A stretch of DNA of 64,000 nt from Nageia nagi (Eukaryota > Pinophyta): contig JBITNC010000001.1 in assembly GCA_050084985.1 (NCBI GenBank), positions 129,456,001 to 129,520,000 of the forward strand, read 5' to 3'. Below, piece by piece: positions 38,131 to 49,973 of the stretch. Within the stretch, counting starts at the first letter, position 1, and each line of letters opens with the position of its first letter. Made by a program: the position numbers and the translations under genes. The notes below the pieces were generated by a model. The model made no database searches. It was not told where the DNA came from and saw nothing but the letters and a program-made list of their open reading frames with translations.

Positions 38131-39780
38131 TGAACCTTCAAAGACAAGGAGTTTGATTTATCATACTTAATTATAATTTCTCTATTGTCTATTATTAATC
38201 TAATTTATCTAGTCTACTAACTTTGAATTCTGTAATCTATGTTATTGCAATAACCCTATAGTAAATGCTAGTGATTATAACCAAACATCGATGATTGATA
38301 CTAAATGCCAACAATTGGTCCATAATGTTAGCGATTAGAGTATAGGTGCCATAATACCCTTTCTCATTTCAGTATCTAGGCGCTAAACAAAAAAGAGGTA
38401 AATAATATACAATTTGCCTATGATTTCTTTGCTCAGAGTGCATATAGGAAAGGGTAGATGAAATGCTAAAGTTATTTTACATATGAAAAGTGATTTGATA
38501 TTTGAGTGTTTTTTGGGGTTTCTTTTTATTTTTTTATTTTTTAGGGATCATTATACTCATATAAAAAACTTTTGTTATCTTATCCACATATGCTCTCCAT
38601 TTGCACTAAAATGTGATCTTAGGTGACTAGAATGGATTTGATAATAAAAAATAAATGAACCTTTTTCATATTTTCACATAATGTGGAAATAATTGATTTA
38701 AGTTACTTCCATAATTGGAAGGGGTAAATGAACCATAATTAAGTTTGGAATGAATTTAAGGTAAATGAATCAAGATTTTGGGTAGTTAAATCATTAAAAT
38801 AATACATTAATTATTTGGAATCATTTTCAAATTTAAATCTTTCATTCATTGAGTGGACCTCTACTCTTGCACTATTAGTGATCTTGAGCAAGCTGAGTAA
38901 AGAATGAAAGAGGAAATGAATTCACTTGGTTTTGGAATGAACCTCACATTAACACTCTTAAAGATATCTACCCTTACCACTCCAATGGGGGTCGAAGGGA
39001 TATGTGAATCTTAGAGGATTAATTGAATCTTATTTTAATTCATTTATCTACACATAATGGCTTCTTACTAAGTCTGCCCTTACCACTCCAATGGAGGTCA
39101 AAGGTTGAATGTGACTAGTAAGAAGAGGTAATTTATCACACATAATACTTCCACAACTGGAAGGAGTTAATAAATCTTATTTAAATTTGGTTAATGAATG
39201 TCACTTAACATAATAACTAAAAAGAACAACAAGGGTTGTTAGATCAAGATTCATTTAATTAAAATTCTATTTGTATCACATTAAAATAAAGATAAAAATA
39301 GACATGAATGCTTGAGAGGGATAGTTTGCATAAGTATATTTTATTTGTTAAGTTGCATTTCATGAGACTTTTATATTTTATTTTATTTTTATTTTTATTT
39401 GTTATGTATAAATATATTTTTTAGGTACCAAGCTATGACTTCGCTTTAGGCATCCTTTAGTAATACCATCTTACCCTATTAAAATACCTAACTAGAACAA
39501 CAAATTTAGGAAAAACTAAATTACATCCAAAAAAGAGATAAACATATCAACAAGTATATGCATGCATGTATGATATTTATGTATAATTATTTTCTTGTAC
39601 ACATAAAAATCACAAAATTCAAAAAATATAGCTTAGTTGCATTGTATGTTTTTTGAAATATGGTCCAAACTCATTAACAAATGGATCGATAAGGTAGAGA
39701 AGTTCCAAGTTCCATTAATTTAGAAGAAATAAATAGAACTAGTTTATATTTGCTATAATAAGTTCCACATTGTGAATCAA
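38131..39780 (+). other. Element B leader
   Basis: No coding frame recognised. The phrase CCTTACCACTCCAATGG, followed by GGTCRAAGG, occurs at 38972 and again at 39078, a diverged duplication of about 106 bp. The words ACTTCCAYAAYTGGAAGG also recur (38705 and 39149). Confidence 0.5.
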
Positions 39781-42660
39781 ATATTGCACCATTGCTTCAA
39801 GAAGTGTATCTAGAAGATTTTGAAACTAATCCAATTCAAGAATCTTTGGAAAAAGAAAATATTAAAAGACTTAATACAACACAAGAAACATATATGGAGC
39901 ATGATCTTACATTGATAGAAGCTAGAAGAAAATTAACTCAATTATGTATACCTCAAGCTTCTCCTCATGTTCATAGTCTTTCTTCATGTGGTACTCATTA
40001 CAATTTAGATGAATTACCTTTAGAATCATCTATATGAATTCCAAATAAATTAAAACTCCCATCGAGAACACATATAGCTAACCCTATATTGCAAAAGGGA
40101 GTGTTTAAACCAAAGTATGTAAAAGTTAAGAAATATTTATTATATGGCTCATTTGTTATTTCCTATGTTAGATGATCAGATTATACACCATCAACAATTT
40201 CAAGAGAGATGCAAGACATGTATGATAAGGTAACTATACATATAGCTAGTCCCGTGTCATAAACTTTAGAAGGATTTACTTCATTTTATAATCCTTATCA
40301 GCTTTTACAACCTAAACAAAACCCTTTTAAGAATCTTGTTACATCAACAATGCACTCAAATTTGAAAATTGTACCATTTAAAAAGTTATTAGAGTTACCA
40401 AAATCTAGTAGTAAATGATAAATGTTACAACTAATTCCTCCATATATGCATACAAAAGAAAAAGCATTATGAAAACTTACACAAGAAGAGTTTCAACAAA
40501 ATTTACAAGAATATGATTGAGATTTAGAAACAAAAAGGAACAAGAGTTAATTAATTTTACTCAATAATATCCAATACCTTTTCAATAGATAAGAGATCCT
40601 CAAGTCGTATTACAAGCTTTTTATATTCAATAATAATTTCCATGTCAAATTCAAAATACATCAAAGATGATTCAAAATTTCCAAATGCCATCACAAATAT
40701 AATATAATTTAGGTATGCCACAAGAAAATCAAAATCCTAAAACACCTAGATATGAATATATATTGGATATGTTTCAAAAAAATCAAACTCCTATAAGACC
40801 ACTAGTGCAAACACAAGGTCATGTGGTATAGGTGCAACAAAAAGAAAAACAACCAATGTATTAAGAACAAGCTAGTTTTGTTCATATAAAAAGTCAGCCA
40901 ATTCAAAGTACAATACCAGTACTACAAACTCCAAAAACATAATCCCTAACATCACAAGCACAAAACATACAAGTAAATCCCTATTACAAATCAACACAAG
41001 GATTGGATTTAAGTGATAAACAAAATCAACCATAAAATTTCATGTCTTATGTACAAAAAGGATAATCTATTACTCAAATAATTGCTTTACAACAAATGCC
41101 TCAACAAAATTAGATTCAAACAATGCCACATCAATATCAAACTTCATATCAACAATCACAAGTTCAATTACAACAACCTATATTTCAAAATAGGTATTTA
41201 CCTATTCAAAAACTAAATCCACAAGTCATTCAACCATATCAAAGTCAATAGGTGGTTTCACAATTTCAACAACAATCATATATTTAATAACCAAATCAAC
41301 AAGCTATATCTTATCCCCAAGTGTAAGGTAAATTACCAAATAATCAACTTGTCACACAATCAACCTATGATCCAATAACAACAACCATAGTATGTACAAC
41401 AAATTTATCAAGTACCACAACCATTACAAGTAATGGGAACTTCACAACAAGTTCCTCAAACACAAATGGTAACTTATCAACAACCACAACAACAATTTGT
41501 TCCTTATAATCAAGGTTATTTTGGATTACTATCAGAAGCCTCCCAAGGGTATCAAGAAGAAAATGATCTTGAAATTGTTTCAGCCAAAATTCAACTAAAA
41601 ATGGGTAATGAAGATAATGAGGTAACAAAATGGTTAAAAGAGATAGAAGAAGTATTTCTTAAGCAAAAAAAGAATAACCTTTTATATGAGATAATCTATA
41701 GTTAACCAATACATCCAAGTGTTCCAAAAAAGGATATACCTTATAAGTTTGAAATCTCTAAAATTGAACTTTTTAAAGGAAAAGAAGATCCTAAAGAACA
41801 TTTAATAAAATTTAAGTATTTCAATTATTTAATTGCCAATGATGATGCTTTAATGCTACGAATATTTCCCATGACACTTGCTAGTCAAGCCATGGATTGG
41901 TACAATAGTTTTCTAGAATATAGTATTAAAACTTATTCTCAGTTGGCAAACCTTTTTCTAAAACATTTGAGGATTAATATTAAAGAAAAAACTTCTATTA
42001 CTGATCTAACAAGATTACAACAATTCCTTGATGAATCAATAAATGATTTCATTTTGTGATGGCGAGTAATTTTGACAAGCATGCCTTATACATTATATCA
42101 AGAAAAATTAGTAAAATTATTTAGTCAAAGTTACTTAAGACCTATAGCTAGCATGTTACTTATCCAACAATAAAACGTTTGAAGATGCTATCTCTCAAGT
42201 AGTAGTAATTGAACTAGTTAAAATTCAAGATGGCAAAATAAAAGGTAAAAAACAAGAAGGATATATAAAAAATATGACACAAATAGATAAGGTGATTCCA
42301 AATAATAAATTATGTACCCAAAAAGAAGAATTTAATCCAACCTTAAAAAAAGTGGAAGAACTAAAATAAGACTAAAAATTTAAAAGAGATACAAAACCTC
42401 CTAGGAATTTTACACCTTTATTCGAACCTCTTCAAGATATTTTCAAGAAAATGTTATATCATAATTTAATAATATTACCTAAATTTAGATAAGATAAATG
42501 AAAAATAAAAATACTAAATGGTATAAAGAAAATGAATTTTGTAATTATCATCAACAAAAGGGTAATGATACAAATCAATATCATTCATTGAAACATGTGA
42601 TCCAAGATTTAATTGATGAGGGAAAATTATAGGTAGATACCCTTTTGTCAAACCCTAATA
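39781..42660 (+). pseudogene. Element B gag, Gln-rich
   Basis: A long decayed gag. The N-terminal part (open frame 39792-40037) is acidic. A Gln-rich middle (about 40560-41520) is rich in CAA codons, with many turned to TAA. The capsid part (41710-42060) has DIPYKFEISKIELFKGKEDP, HLIKF, then SQAMDWYNSFLEYSIKTYSQ. The knuckle at 42538-42600 reads CNYHQQKGNDTNQYHSLK, where the last His and Cys of the Tat motif have become Asn and Tyr. The Gln-rich segment is much longer than in G1 or G4. Confidence 0.75.
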
Positions 42661-43089
42661 AATAATTAGGTATTTATCTCCCCTTCCACATCATACAAAT
42701 AATGTTTCATGGAATACAAATCAAGTAACACATAAACATGATCCAAATTACATAGGGTATGTTTCTATTATTAGTGTTGCCACAAGAGCACTAAAAAGTC
42801 AAAATAAACAAAATACAACAATGAATCAACAAAATGTAATGCCACAAATACCAATACCTTGACATCCTAAATTTTTAATCAAAGGAGCATTACAACAACA
42901 ATTAAAAATATCACAAGTTAAATTATCCTTATTCAATTTGTTACAACAATCAAAAGATCATCGAGATGTAATGAATCATATTTTATGAAAAATTGAGTTA
43001 GATATTAATGATCCTAAAAGTTTTACTACTCTTGTAGGTAACATCAAATAAATTCAAAAACCAGCAATTAAATTTTATGATCATGAAAT

Positions 43090-44252
43090 AAAACATTGGA
43101 AAAATTCACTTATAATTGATCCACCATTACACATTGTAGTAAATATTGATGGAAAGATGTTTAAATGAGTCTTAATTGATGGAGGATCTACAATAAATAT
43201 TATATCAACAACTACTTTCCAAAATCTAAATATTCCATTTTCACATATTAAGGCACCAAGTTTACAATTAAAAGCCTTTAATGATGTCATATGTCCAACA
43301 ATTGGATCAAATTACAGTTGGATCAAAAATAGTTTGAACTGTGTTATAGGTCATTGAAGGGGATATAACACAATACAATATCCTCTTAGGAAGACCTTAG
43401 ATTAAAGATGTGCAATGTATTCCTTCAACATATCATAATTGTTTAAAATACATACATAATAGAATAATACATTATGTCCTTGGAGATGATAATCTATATT
43501 TACATTGTAACACTACAAGAAAATCTGATGAGATCACTCTGCCTTCCACTCATTTCTTTATGACATCTTTATTGAAATCTTCAAAAGATAATGATAAACA
43601 AAATATGTTAAAAAAAGAAAAACAAAAGCAAGTAATGGATAGTCCAAAAATAAGTAATTTATTTTTTGAATTAAATATTTTAAATCCATAGGAAAAAGAA
43701 TCCTAGAAAAATCAAACACAAACATTAAACATGTTGCATAATGCCTCTTCATCTAAAACTAGTGAAATGGTAGCTTCATCTCAAGAGAAATTGTCATAGG
43801 ATAGATTAAATGAAATTCCTAATATAGTAGCTAATTTGTTTGATCTAGGTATTGGAGAATATGATATTAATGATGTAATATTTAATATTCCCATTGCTTA
43901 AGAGATTGGATGATCTTATCACAAATCAAGTGTTGTAGCATAACATGTTTCACTAGGTGAAAAACCTAATCAAACATTATTTGTATATGCAATAATTGAT
44001 AAACCTGATGAACAACCTATTCCAAAAATTAGTAAAGAACCATTTTGTAATTCCTTATACTATTTATCACCCTTTGTGTGATCTTTTATCCAATAATATT
44101 TTGATAAATGGCATTGGAAATGGCACAGATTAGGATGATATGAATAAGGTCCATGACATTTAATAGATATATATTATCAAATGCCTACAAATAACATAGG
44201 ATTAGGATATAAGAGTAAAAGGAAATATAATTCAAATAAAAACATGATAGAA
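43090..44252 (+). pseudogene. Element B protease and linker
   Basis: The protease motif LIDGGSTINIIST is intact at 43170-43210 (Asp-Gly-Gly-Ser, as in Tat elements). It is followed by a decayed LGRP motif and WIKDVQCIPSTYHNCLKYIH-type sequence at 43385-43455. Later sections are hydrophilic and broken. At the right, a G-patch-like NNIGLGYKSKRKYN (44190-44230) immediately precedes the C insertion. Confidence 0.75.
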
Positions 44253-44495
44253 TGTTAACACATAAAAATGAATTTAGGTTTTTAAATCAATAAATTAATG
44301 AAATATGCTTGGCCTAACTATATGTCTTGAATGAATTAAAGTGATAATATCAATGTTTGGCTTGAATATGAATATTGTATGGTTTACCTTGAATATTGCA
44401 TGGGTTATCTTGAATATTGTATGGTTTATCTTGAGTCTTGTGAATTAACCTTATTTATGTGGATGCACGCTGACCTATGGGTGGTATTATCTATT

Positions 44496-44524
44496 ATCTA
44501 TATAAATAAAGGATCTAATAGTAA
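44496..44524 (+). promoter_or_regulatory. LTR promoter core (TATA box) of C, conserved in D
   Basis: CTATATAAATAAAGG, then ATCTAATAGTAAG. The same block occurs at 50238-50266 (C 3' LTR), 55699-55726 and about 61495-61522 (D LTRs), always as TATATAAATA, A/GGG, ATCTAATAGTAAG. Conservation between otherwise diverged LTRs and the TATA word support a transcription start shortly downstream. Confidence 0.75.
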
Positions 44525-44742
44525 GTCCACAACAACAAGGATACACATGATCCCGCGTATGGTCTTGTAAGTGGCTACCCCTTAAGGTATCTCTTGGTAC
44601 CGCCTACAAGGCTGTGGTTTGTGTGCTTCCTTACGCGAGCTCTCCTAACATATGCGATCAATTCTAATATTACACTACAATCTGAGATATCTATACTGAA
44701 GATCTGGACCTAATCGAGAGGTCAAAGCTATCAAGCTAGGGC

Positions 44743-44815
44743 CACCGGTGCTCCTTTGTGAATGAAAGAACACCGCTAGCACTCTAATACTACTGAAACG
44801 GACCGCACACAGTCC
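44743..44815. repeat. Palindrome triplet in C 5' LTR
   Basis: CACCGGTG (44743-44750), CACCGCTAGCACTC (44771-44784) and GGACCGCACACAGTCC (44800-44815), spaced by about 20 bp. All lie downstream of the TATA box, hence in the transcribed part. The corresponding sites of the 3' LTR have different but again palindromic sequence. Confidence 0.8.
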
Positions 44816-45088
44816 TCTTTTGGCATCCTTAGAGGTCACAACGTTGTGGAAAAGGTAGCTTATCATCACTACATCGCCAATATCTACATCTTTCGTTGTC
44901 AGGTACGTTCCGTGAGGTAAGTACACGAATCACAGTCTTGGTTGGTACAAGTACACTGCTGAATTGGTTATGTTGTTTATTGATATCTAGAATAAATCGT
45001 TATTCGTAGCTAGTATACAGATAATATTGAGTTTGTAGATATTTCTCTATTTATTTATTTACACGCTCAATTTTTATTTGTAAACATT

Positions 45089-45106
45089 TGGTGAATCCGA
45101 CATGAA
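45089..45106 (+). other. Element C primer-binding site
   Basis: TGGTGAATCCGACATGAA begins two bases after the LTR end, the usual spacing. D has TGGTGAAAATAATGTGAA at 56293 in the same place. The priming tRNA is not identified. Confidence 0.75.
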
Positions 45107-45108
45107 AC

Positions 45109-47337
45109 ATGCTTTCTGATTCAACAATGGGTAGAGATATAAATGAATTGTCAGATTATCCTTCATTAGTTCAATCATCACTTGAACAAAATAAAAGAAA
45201 AAGAAAAACATGGAAAGGAATAGAGCCAACTAGGAAAAGTGCTAGAATAAATAGAGAAAGTGCTCTTAGGATTATCAAAGATAAACTGCCAAATGAGGAA
45301 CCCTATCATGGTGATTCCGAGGATAATGATAGCTTGGATAACGAAACCCTTGGAGGAGGAATCTTAGAAAATATAGTTCCATCTTTGGAAAACAAATCAC
45401 AGTTGGTCCCTTATCGCTCGGTAAAATCTAATGATATGAACCTCACTGAAAATAAACTAAGATTGATACAAAAATTCATAGAGCATTCTAAGGCATTCTA
45501 CAAGTTCTCTGAAGATCCTACCATAGTTTATTCATTGCATAAAATCTATGAATTTTTAACTGTGAATGGTCTCAGATTTCCCTTTAGAACATTTCTTGGT
45601 GAACCAATCTTTGTTTCAAGCATCATAATCAATCATAATAAGACTGCTCGCGATCTAAACCCTGTGGAAATAGATCGCTCGTAGCCCGTGTATACCATGG
45701 AAAGTCATAACAATTTTTGTATGCTCCATCATGATCAAAACTCTTTTACCCTCGAGATAGTTAAACAAAATGTTTGTGAACCCTCTTCATCATATTTGGC
45801 ATTCGCATATCATAAACCAATAACATTAGAAGAAGAAGATGATGAAATAATTGAGTTTGATGATGAGTTTGATAGTGAGTCAGAAATAGAACTTGAAACA
45901 GACCCTGTTGCATAAAAACTTCTTAATGCTTACCCTTTTTGGTCGGATAAAGAAAAGAAAATCAAAGAGATAGAGGTAAAGAAAATAATAAATACAAAAT
46001 CTTACCGGAAAGCTCAAGTGAGTGTAAGACAGGTCATCATGGGAGAATTAGAAAATCAACTGATTCATGAATGGAGGGAACAAATAGGGAGATTCACTCC
46101 TGGAATACTTGATTATGAAAGTGAAGAAGAACCTGAAAATATGGATAAGCAACCTAAAGATAATCCAAACTCACAAATTGAAAAAGAGAAATCAGATAAA
46201 ATGAGAGCACAATTAGCAAACATGGCTGAACAATTGAAAAGCCTAATACATTTAAATGAAGCAAAGGAGAATGAAAAACTAGAAGAAAGTCACCCTCTTT
46301 GTTCAAGAATAAGGAGTAAAATTTGGAAAGGGAAAGACATAGATTTTGATAAATATAATGGTAGGAGTGATCCGAGAATGCATATTGCAATCTTTGAAGA
46401 AGCAGCTTATAGACATCAACATGATTCTGATATGTTAGCTAGACTTTTTTCACTTAGCTTAGGGAAAGAAGCATCCGATTGGTACTATGGACTTGAAAAT
46501 CAAAGCATCAAGAGTTATGGGCAACTAAAACGTGAATTCATAGATCAATATCAATATAACATAAAGAAAAAACCACTCATTATAGATCTTGCCAAAATGA
46601 AATAGAAAGAAAATCAATCATTTAGCAAGTTTGTAGCCGAATGGAAGAAAATTGCAAAATTCATAAACTTGAATGAGAAAGAACTAAAACACATGTTGAT
46701 AAACTCCATTAGAGATGAGATGATGCTCGAATTCCTTAACTATATAGACCAACCCCTTTCTGAAATGATTGATTCCATGATTCAAAAAGAGCAACATATG
46801 ATGAAAATTGGTTTATGGAAACTTGGAAAAGAAGAAAGGGAAACTCCAACAATCAACATAATCACACAAGAAGAACATAAACAAAAATCAATCAAATCTC
46901 AGACTCCCCGAGTATACACCAAAATCACAGAAGATCATAATGAGTTGTTGCAATTATTGGTGAAGAAGGGTCTAATTCAATTGCCACCTGTAAACCAACG
47001 AGCCACAAAAACTATAGGAGGATTTTGCCTATACCATAGAGTTCATGGTCATAAAACATGTGAGTGTAAAAAACTTAGAGATATCATCCAAGATCTGGTA
47101 GATAGAAAGGCAATCTCATTTGAAAAACCTGACATAAAAGGAAAAGCTCCTGTGCATACAGATAATGAAAACTTGGGAATCTACAAAAACCCCATGCCCA
47201 AACATAACACAGGAGTAATGTATGCACAGGAAAATGAAACAAAAAGTCCTACTATCATTGGGGCACAATGGTGTAAGAATCAACATGAAGCTAGCACTAG
47301 CGGGGGTGAGTTTCCCTTTGGAAATATCATTTGGTGA
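45109..47337 (+). CDS. Element C gag polyprotein (nearly intact, three Gln-to-stop changes)
   Basis: One continuous frame of 742 codons from ATG 45109 to TGA 47335-47337. It is broken only by TAG at 45682, TAA at 45913 and TAG at 46603, each one C-to-T change from a Gln codon. No frameshift is present. Residues 1-300 are hydrophilic, Lys-rich then acidic, with no match I recognise. Residues about 400-560 are a Tat-type capsid (DFDKYNGRSDPRMHIAIFEE, GKEASDWYYGLENQSIKSY, SFSKFVAEWKKIAKF). A knuckle-like CLYHRVHGHKTCECKKL starts at residue 640. Expected role: capsid of retrotransposon particles and RNA packaging. The upstream ATG is two bases after the primer site, so the true start may be another in-frame ATG (45120 or later). 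No protease follows. Confidence 0.88.
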
Positions 47338-47439
47338 GCACCTGTGATCATGCTAATACTAACGGAACTAACATTAGGGTAGACATGCTAACCAACATTA
47401 TGGTAGAGGAAACGAGGATCCATTTTTATGTAAGAAAAA

Positions 47440-48003
47440 GAGCGCTAGCGCTCCATATCTAACAGTGAAGACCGCCTGCGGTCTCCTTTTGTGATCTATT
47501 TTTGTTGGAATGAAGGTCACTGGATCCCCCTCAGTATGGAGTTTCTACTCTTGGGTCACTATTTTGCATATCTCTTGGGGCAGATATTAGTTCTTCTACA
47601 GGCCTCTTGACATGGTGCTCAGTTTTATCTCATATATAGTGATCAATTTTATCATATATATCAGGCCTCTTGGTATAGTGCTCAGTTTTATCTCATATAT
47701 AGTGATCAATATTATCTTATGTATATCAAGCTCCTTGGTGCACAAAGGTTGACAAAATTTAGGGTACAGGTTTGTACGGATGAGCATAGTACAACCATGA
47801 TACCAGAAATTCAAAATAAAAAGGGAAAAATGATTGGCTAGGGTATTCAATAGGAAAACCCTAGGGGCAATATGGAATTTGGAGGTGATTCATAGGGATG
47901 TGATTTTCACAATTTTTGATGAATCCTTAAGAAAAGGACCGCCTGCAGCTTTATTGAAGACCACCGATGTTCTAAGTCAGTAAGAAAGAACCACCTGCGG
48001 TCC
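47440..48003. repeat. Cluster of short palindromes in C 3' UTR
   Basis: GAGCGCTAGCGCTC (47440-47453, perfect), GACCGCCTGCGGTC (47470-47483, one central mismatch), GGACCGCCTGCAGC (47936-47949), GACCACCGATGTTC (about 47959-47972) and AACCACCTGCGGTCC (about 47989-48003). Related palindromes lie in both C LTRs and in D. Most are followed by a pyrimidine stretch such as TCCTTT. Confidence 0.8.
47600..47725. repeat. Tandem repeat, unit about 60 bp, in C 3' UTR
   Basis: Two units beginning GGCCTCTTG, then GTGCTCAGTTTTATCTCAT and ATATAGTGATCAAT (47602 and 47665). A third, partial unit at 47725 has CTCCTTGGTGCA. The CCTCTTGGTG word recurs in D (60700-60870). Confidence 0.75.
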
Positions 48004-48009
48004 TTTATC

Positions 48010-48200
48010 TAGAAAATTAGTTTATTGAGTATCATGAGTGCATCATAGATGTTTGATTAACGTTATATCCAGGAGAATATTGCCTTGAGTTTCATGTTTG
48101 CAGATCTGAATTATCAGCTTATCCAAGTATCATGTATGCATCACAGGTGTTTGACGAATGATATATCTAAGAGAATATTGCTTTGAGTTTTTGTGTTTGC
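48010..48200. repeat. Tandem repeat, about 95-bp unit, two copies
   Basis: GAGTATCATGAGTGCATCA at 48017 and AAGTATCATGTATGCATCA at 48124, each followed by GTGTTTGA-like, GAGAATATTGC and TTTGCAGA words. Confidence 0.7.
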
Positions 48201-48214
48201 AGACTTGAGTGATC

Positions 48215-49015
48215 AGATTATCATGCTTGTGAGTGGAGTCCCAGCTCCCATAATCAAATTATCATGCTTTTGAGTGGAGTCCAGCTCCCATGGTTAGATT
48301 ATCATGCTTGTGAGTGGAGTTCCAGCTCCTATGATCAGATTATCATGCTTGTGAGTGGAGTTCCAGCTCCCATAATCAGATTATCATGCTTTTGAGTGGA
48401 GTCCAGCTCCCATGGTTAGATTATCATGCTTATGAGTGGAGTCCAGCTCCCATAGTCAGCTTATCATGTGCTTATCATGTGGCTATGAGTGGAGTCCAGC
48501 TCCCATAGTTAGCTTATCCTGTGCTTATCATGTGGCTATGAGTGGAGTCTAGCTCCCATAGTCAACTTATCATGTGCTTATGAGTGGAGTTCCAGCTCTC
48601 ATGATCAGATTATCATGTGGCTATGAGTGGAGTCCAGCTCCCATAGTCAGCTTATCATGTGCTTATCATGTGGCTATGAGTGGAGTCCAGCTCCCATAGT
48701 CAGCTTATCATGTGCTTATGAGTGGAGTTCCAGCTCCCGTGATCAGATTATCATGTGGCTATGAGTGGAGTCCAGCTCCCATAGTCAGCTTATCATGTGC
48801 TTATCATGTGGCTATGAGTGGAGTCCAGCTCCCATAGTCAGCTTATCATGTGCTTATCATGTGGCTATGAGTGGAGTCCAGCTCCCATAGTCAGCTTATC
48901 ATGTGCTTATCATGTGGCTATGAGTGGAGTCTAGCTCCCATAGTCAGCTTATCATGAGCTTATCATGTGCCTATGAGTGGAGTCCAGCTCCCATAGTCAG
49001 CTTATCATGCTTCTT
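48215..49015. repeat. Minisatellite array, unit about 45-60 bp, C 3' UTR
   Basis: More than fifteen copies of GAGTGGAGTCCAGCTCCCAT, followed by AGTCAGCTTATCATG and variable insertions of TGCTTATCATGTGGCTAT. Higher-order alternation of short and long units is visible between 48460 and 48960. It ends where the unit changes to the CTCTTGGTG type at 49015. Confidence 0.93.
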
Positions 49016-49024
49016 GGTGGAGTA

Positions 49025-49490
49025 TCAGCTTCATCAGTTTATCATTGTTCTACGAAGTTCAGTTCTCATGCGACTGGAGTACACCTCTTGGTGCGAAGGC
49101 TCAGTTGTGTGGAACTTAGCTCTCATACATCAGCTTATCATGGTTCTACAAAGTTAAGTTCTTATGCAACTGGAGTACACCTCTTGATGTGAGGGATCAG
49201 TTGTGTAGAACTTAGCTCTCACATATCAGCTTATCACTTATTCTGCAGAGTTTGGTTCTCATGCAACTGGAGTACACCTCTTGGTGCAAAGGCTCAGTTG
49301 TGTAGAACTTAGCTCTCATACATCAGCTTATCATTATTCTGCAGAGTTCGGTTCTTATGCAACTTGGTGCAAAGAGTTGTGTGGAACTTAGCTCTCACAT
49401 ATCAGCTTATCATTGTTTTGCGGAGTTTGGTTCTCATGCAACTGGAGTACACCTCTTGGTGCGAAGGCTCAGTTGTGTAGAACTTAGCTC
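49025..49490. repeat. Tandem repeat, about 95-bp unit, C 3' UTR
   Basis: About five copies of a unit with TTCTCATGCAACTGGAGTAC, ACCTCTTGGTGCGAAGGCTC, AGTTGTGTAGAACTTAGCTC and ATCAGCTTATCATTGTTCTG. It shares AGCTC and CAGCTTATCAT with the neighbouring minisatellite, suggesting common origin. Confidence 0.9.
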
Positions 49491-49499
49491 TCTCCTATG

Positions 49500-49700
49500 T
49501 GTGGTTATGGTTATCATGTGTGTGTTGTCATGTCTTGTCTTATGAGTTGGTCATGAGTGTTATCATGTCTTGTCATGTGTGTTGTCATGTTTTGTCTTGT
49601 GATGTGGTCTTGTCAAGATGTCGTCCGGTTGACATGTGTGCTCAAGTCATCTGTCTTGTCATTATCATGTGTGTTGTCAAGTCTGTTGTCTTGGGTCATC
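49500..49700. repeat. TTGTCATGT-rich simple repeat
   Basis: Repeats of TGTCATGTCTTGTC and TTATCATGTGTGTTGTCA between the 95-bp array and the end of the C 3' UTR. Confidence 0.75.
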
Positions 49701-49960
49701 AGCATCACAGCAAGATTATTAGCTTATTAGATTATCAGACATATCAGGCTATCACCTTCTACAGCAAAATGCAAGGGGCAAGCATGCCCAAGGTAATATC
49801 AAAAGGGAGTTTTCTTAACCTATAAGTTTTATCATAATATTGTTTAAGTTTGGAATGGTTAGTCTTCATCATTGCTTATCAAAATTGTTTGCTGTGATAT
49901 TGTGTTTTACTTTGAATGTAAAATCTCAAGTCACCTCATGATTCTTTCGATTTCACATCC

Positions 49961-49973
49961 AAAGTGGGGCATC
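49961..49973 (+). other. Element C polypurine tract
   Basis: AAAGTGGGGCATC directly before the 3' LTR. The D equivalent is AAAGTGGAGCATA at 61298-61310. It primes plus-strand DNA synthesis in this element class. Confidence 0.85.

Larger units (their letters stand above)
44253..45086 (+). repeat. Element C 5' LTR
   Basis: 834 bp from TGTTAACACATAAAAATG to TTTGTAAACA. It has a TATA box near 44498, three short palindromes at 44743-44815, and a tandem repeat of about 21 bp (ATGGTTTATCTTGAATATTG-like, from 44377). It has one unit fewer than the 3' LTR. Confidence 0.95.
47338..49960 (+). other. Element C 3' untranslated region
   Basis: 2.6 kb without coding potential, built of several tandem arrays (47600-47720, 48010-48200, 48215-49015, 49025-49490, 49500-49690) and short palindromes (47440-48003). 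Long, fast-changing 3' UTRs with tandem repeats are known from Tat/Ogre elements and can seed satellite DNA. A few small frames (48924-49157, 49357-49545) are repeat artefacts. Confidence 0.8.

Noticed and set aside
48215-49015. Regular repeats resembling a CRISPR array
   Set aside because: Units abut or alternate with repeated, not unique, spacers. The array lies in a plant retrotransposon 3' UTR and there are no cas genes.
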